Positions 6,918 to 8,612 of a stretch of 8,612 bases of DNA are shown here, piece by piece. Position 1 is the first letter of the stretch. Every line of letters starts with the position of its first letter. The position numbers were made by a program, and so were the translations under genes. The notes under the pieces are model-generated. The model was given only the letters and a program-made list of their open reading frames with translations. It was not told the DNA's origin and made no database searches. Origin of the DNA: Thiobacter sp964445085 (GTDB lineage Bacteria; Pseudomonadota; Gammaproteobacteria; Burkholderiales; Thiobacteraceae); NCBI GenBank assembly GCA_964445085.1, contig CAYUJV010000123.1:1-8612 (forward strand). The letters are read 5' to 3'.

Positions 6918-7343
6918 TCAGCTGCACGCGAAGAAGGTCACGTAGGAGCGAAAGACCCCGATGCCGCCGCGGTGAATGGTCGGGTCGAGCATCGCCGCGT
7001 TGTGGCCGGGCGACTGCCGCCAGCCGTCGAACTGGGCGCGCGCGTCGGGGTAGTTCCAGCCGACGTTTTCCACGCAGCTCGCGCTGCCGGCGCGGGCGAA
7101 GCGCTCGTCGAACTGGTCGTGGCTGATGTCGCCATGGTCCGCCATGTAGCGGCTGTGCTCGCTGGCCAGCCGGGTGAGGCCGCGCGTGACCTCCAGCGTC
7201 GGCAGGCCGTGCTGGCTGCGGTAGGCATTGATGAATTGCAGCAGGCTCGCGGAGTACAGGGCGGATGGCGGGTCGTCGTCGGCCTGCGCGAAGGGTGCAC
7301 AACACAGAGCGACGGTTGCGAATGCGGACAGGAATCGATTCAT
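6918..7343 (-). CDS. Secreted CAP/SCP-domain protein (YkwD-like)
   Basis: A 141-residue exported protein. The signal peptide is MNRFLSAFATVALCCAPFAQA with likely cleavage after residue 21. The rest is a single short CAP domain (cysteine-rich secretory proteins, antigen 5, PR-1): FINAYRSQHGLPTL at 37-50, LASEHSRYM at 59-67, ISHDQFDERF at 73-82, CVENVGWNY at 90-98, WRQSPGHNAAML at 108-119, GGIGVFRSYVTFF at 126-138. His75, Glu92 and His114 match the conserved cavity residues. Bacterial members of this fold lack an agreed biochemical role; lipid binding and protease-like activities are proposed in the wider family. Two cysteines remain in the mature protein, Cys90 and Cys140, the latter next to the C-terminus, so a disulfide is plausible. 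The ATG at 7343 has a strong AGGAGG (7357-7352) 8 bases upstream. A 92-base gap separates it from the diguanylate cyclase gene on the same strand, so they could share a transcript. Confidence 0.88.
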   Translation of the reverse strand: MNRFLSAFATVALCCAPFAQADDDPPSALYSASLLQFINAYRSQHGLPTLEVTRGLTRLASEHSRYMADHGDISHDQFDERFARAGSASCVENVGWNYPDARAQFDGWRQSPGHNAAMLDPTIHRGGIGVFRSYVTFFACS

Positions 7344-7458
7344 GCAGCGGCCCTCCTGAAATCACTGCCGTCGACTCAACTAGCGGCGCGGCTTTGAATC
7401 AGTTTAGGGTGGGGCCACGGGAACACGATGACAGTTTCGTTAGGGAGCCTCTGCCAAC

Positions 7459-7500
7459 GTACTGCGCAGCCCGTCTGGCCGCCGGCGATGCTCGCTGTAC
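7459..7500. repeat. Imperfect hairpin inside the repeat array
   Basis: GTAC-T-GCG-C-AGC (7459-7470) pairs with GCT-CGC-T-GTAC (7490-7500), giving 10 base pairs with one T/T mismatch and one bulged C. The 19-base loop is GC-rich. The flanking GGGAG (7443-7447) and CTCCC (7500-7504) are also complementary. It could fold in RNA or as a DNA cruciform; no function is indicated. Confidence 0.4.
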
Positions 7501-7559
7501 TCCCTTGTGCAGGTGCGCTTCTCGGCGGCCAGCCGGGCTTGCTCGCGACCTTTTGCAGA

Positions 7560-7574
7560 GCTCCCTTCGGGAGC
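7560..7574. repeat. Perfect short hairpin GCTCCC-TTC-GGGAGC
   Basis: Six perfect base pairs enclose a three-base loop, where the CTTCGG context resembles a stable UUCG-type turn. It sits at the junction of the minus-strand and plus-strand repeat ends. It is followed by CTATACAAG with no T tract, so it is not a standard terminator. Confidence 0.45.
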
Positions 7575-7702
7575 CTATACAAGAGTACTGCGCGCAAGGC
7601 GCCCATGCATCGGCTCGGTTCAGCGGACGGCAAGTTCCCGCACCCACACCAGCTCGCAGGCGCCGTTGCCCGAGCCGCTTGTCGAGCATGCCGGCCTGGT
7701 CC

Positions 7703-7716
7703 TTCCCACGTGGAAA
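7703..7716. promoter_or_regulatory. CACGTG-centred palindrome, possible operator
   Basis: TTCCCACGTGGAAA is a 14-base near-perfect palindrome: six of seven symmetric pairs, centred on CACGTG at 7707-7712. It overlaps the proposed -35 box of the thioredoxin-fold gene (7711-7716), a position suited to a repressor. I cannot assign a regulator. Confidence 0.3.
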
Positions 7717-7739
7717 ATCCGTCCGCTCTGGCGTAGATT
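7711..7739 (+). promoter_or_regulatory. Probable sigma-70-type promoter for the thioredoxin-fold gene
   Basis: TGGAAA (7711-7716) as -35 and TAGATT (7734-7739) as -10 each match 4 of 6 consensus bases, with the optimal 17-base spacer. Transcription would begin near 7746, giving a leader of about 24 bases before the ATG at 7770. The stretch is visibly more AT-rich than its surroundings. Confidence 0.4.
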
Positions 7740-7769
7740 GTGCGACACACCAAAGCAGGAGACAGCAAG

Positions 7770-8273
7770 ATGAAGCGATGGAAACTGCGACTGTTCGGGC
7801 TGCTGCTCGCGCCCTGGCTTGCGGTCGGCGTCGCCTGGGCCGACCCGCCGCCGGGCTATCCCTTCGTTGCCTTCGACCAGGGGCTGCGCGACGCCAGGCA
7901 GCAGAACCGGCCGATCTTTCTCTATTTCGGCCGCTTCGGCTGCGGCTGGTGCGACATGGTCAACAAGCAGGCCTTCTCCGACCGGGAGCTGCACGACCTG
8001 TACGTGAAGAATTTCGTGCTGGTGTACGTGGACGCGGAGAGCGGCAAGCGCCTGCGCCTGCCCAGCGGCGAGCGCATCACCGAGGCCGACCTGGGCGTGC
8101 GCTACAAGGCCTTTGCCACGCCGCTGTTCATCTACATGGACCCGGACGGCAGGGAGCTCGCCCGCGTGCCCGGCGTGAAGACCATTGCCGATTTCAAGGA
8201 CTACGACCGCTACGTCACCGAGGGTCATTACCGGACCCAGACGCTGATGCAGTTCCTGGCGGGCAAGCCATGA
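7770..8273 (+). CDS. Secreted thioredoxin-fold protein with CGWC active site
   Basis: A 167-residue protein with an N-terminal signal peptide (MKRWK, hydrophobic core, Ala-Trp-Ala before residue 25), so it should act in the periplasm. The thioredoxin fold shows in PIFLYFGRFGCGWCDMVN, with redox cysteines Cys58 and Cys61 as CGWC, and in the ATPLFIYMDPDG strand carrying the cis-proline Pro118. The layout, with a short insertion between active site and cis-proline, resembles thioredoxin_7/SoxW-like periplasmic proteins. It would reduce or exchange disulfides or metal-bound thiols in exported proteins; the partner is unknown. The ATG at 7770 follows AGGAGA (7757-7762) by 7 bases. An in-frame GTG at 7740 would put ten residues ahead of the signal peptide and has no ribosome site, so I reject it. 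Its TGA overlaps the ATG of the next gene by 4 bases (ATGA), so the two are translationally coupled and probably work together. Confidence 0.88.
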   Translation: MKRWKLRLFGLLLAPWLAVGVAWADPPPGYPFVAFDQGLRDARQQNRPIFLYFGRFGCGWCDMVNKQAFSDRELHDLYVKNFVLVYVDAESGKRLRLPSGERITEADLGVRYKAFATPLFIYMDPDGRELARVPGVKTIADFKDYDRYVTEGHYRTQTLMQFLAGKP

Positions 8274-8612
8274 GGCATCGACTGCTCGCCCTCGCGCTGC
8301 TGTGCGGCAACGCCATCGCCGCTCCCTGGGAGTGGAGCGCGCCGGTGACGGTGGGCGCCGATCCCGGCGGCCGCGCCTTCGTGCACCTCGAATCGGCGGG
8401 GCGCAAGAGCATCGCCGAATCGGCGGGCTGGGTCGCGATCACCTGGGAGGATGACCGCGACGGCATGGCGCGCTGCTATGTGGCGCTGAAGGCGCCGGGG
8501 CAGGCGGACTTCGGCGCGGCGCAGCAGGTGAGCGGCGTCGACGAGGCGTTCGAGCCGGCCGTGGCCGGGCTCGCCGGCGGCCGCTTCGCCCTCGCGTGGG
8601 AGGAAGGCGGGC
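8270..8612 (+). CDS. Exported protein, possible beta-propeller (sialidase/BNR-like), 3' partial
   Basis: The gene starts at ATG 8270, overlapping the thioredoxin-fold stop as ATGA, and is open for 114 codons to the window end. Residues 1-17 (MRHRLLALALLCGNAIA) form a signal peptide, so the protein is exported. The mature part begins with APWEWSAPVTVG and contains GWVAITWEDDRDGMARCYVAL, then FEPAVAGLAGGRFALAWEEGG. The repeated pattern of a small-residue stretch leading into (I/L)(T/A)WE(D/E) is like successive blades of a sialidase/BNR-type beta-propeller, but no full Asp-box is visible. That fold call is tentative. The only cysteine in the visible mature part is in ARCYVAL. The coupling to a periplasmic thioredoxin-like protein suggests that protein may act on this one or on the same pathway. 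No Shine-Dalgarno of note is seen, consistent with coupled translation. Confidence 0.7.
   Translation, partial: MRHRLLALALLCGNAIAAPWEWSAPVTVGADPGGRAFVHLESAGRKSIAESAGWVAITWEDDRDGMARCYVALKAPGQADFGAAQQVSGVDEAFEPAVAGLAGGRFALAWEEGG

Larger units (their letters stand above)
7443..7593. repeat. Imperfect repeat array with two identical-arm 25-base units
   Basis: Two direct units, 7443-7467 and 7569-7593, share GGGAGCCT, then 8 different bases, then GTACTGCGC: 17 of 17 arm bases match at identical spacing, with starts 126 bases apart. A degenerate middle copy begins CTCCCTT at 7500, as does the stretch at 7561 leading into the second unit, and reaches TGCGC at 7514-7518. A further pair of related stretches lies at 7477-7495 and 7527-7546 (GGCC, GCCGG, GCTCGC shared). 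On the minus strand GGGAGCTCTGCAAAA (7565-7551) nearly matches the plus-strand GGGAGCCTCTGCCAA (7443-7457), so the region also reads as a 123-base element with inverted ends. It could be a decayed small mobile element or a dispersed intergenic repeat. No transposase and no clear target duplication are seen. Confidence 0.6.
7344..7769. other. Intergenic region between divergent genes, no supported gene
   Basis: This 426-base gap separates the CAP gene (minus) from the thioredoxin-fold gene (plus). It holds an imperfect repeat array (about 7436-7620), hairpins at 7459-7500 and 7560-7574, a palindrome at 7703-7716 and a plausible promoter at 7711-7739. Several frames on both strands are open, but this is expected in stop-poor GC-rich DNA. 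None combines a good start, a Shine-Dalgarno and a recognisable protein. I see no convincing promoter for the CAP gene. Confidence 0.7.

Noticed and set aside
7428..7434. CTGTCAT on the minus strand upstream of the CAP gene, like a Pho-box half-site
   Set aside because: A single 7-base half-site; the expected second half at 11-base spacing is absent.
7443..7565. Intact insertion sequence or MITE
   Set aside because: The inverted ends are imperfect, no transposase is encoded, and flanking bases (TTA and TTC) do not form a clear target duplication. Kept only as a repeat.
7376..7768. Open frames on both strands in the intergenic region (for example minus 7376-7768, minus 7399-7689, plus 7428-7736, plus 7507-7773)
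   Set aside because: Stops are rare in this GC-rich stretch, so several overlapping frames are open at once. None has a good ribosome site or a recognisable domain, and the composition is Arg/Ala/Ser-rich as in shadow frames.

Overview
The window is GC-rich bacterial chromosomal DNA with tightly packed genes, short intergenic gaps and strong Shine-Dalgarno sites. The family mix (NrdG2-type radical SAM protein, PpiA-like periplasmic cyclophilin, GGDEF protein with a periplasmic sensor, NnrU/ICMT-like membrane methyltransferase) suits a Gram-negative proteobacterium, probably a gamma- or betaproteobacterium. That is a judgement from protein families and base composition; no search was run. No phage, transposase, CRISPR, tRNA or rRNA is visible.

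Layout. (1) Plus strand, 1-1773: the 3' end of an anaerobic ribonucleotide reductase activase, a terminator-like hairpin, and a nitronate monooxygenase-like flavoprotein with an unusual cysteine-rich C-terminus. (2) Minus strand, 7343 down to 1793, five co-directional genes: a secreted CAP/SCP protein, a membrane diguanylate cyclase, a PpiA-type cyclophilin, an ABC exporter half-transporter and an NnrU/ICMT-like membrane methyltransferase. The last three are almost certainly one operon: 4 bases separate cyclophilin and ABC genes, and the ABC stop overlaps the methyltransferase start as TGATG. (3) A 426-base divergent intergenic region, 7344-7769, holding an imperfect repeat array, a small palindrome and a plausible promoter. 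(4) Plus strand, 7770-8612: a secreted thioredoxin-fold protein overlapping by ATGA the start of a second exported protein that looks like a beta-propeller and runs off the window.

Functionally the minus-strand block and the right-hand pair are dominated by envelope proteins: four proteins with signal peptides and three integral membrane proteins. The least ordinary things are the repeats at 7443-7593, where two 25-base units share identical arms at identical spacing, the ABC exporter/membrane methyltransferase coupling, and the cysteine cluster of the flavoprotein. I see no clearly new biological system; most of the window is ordinary core-type gene content.
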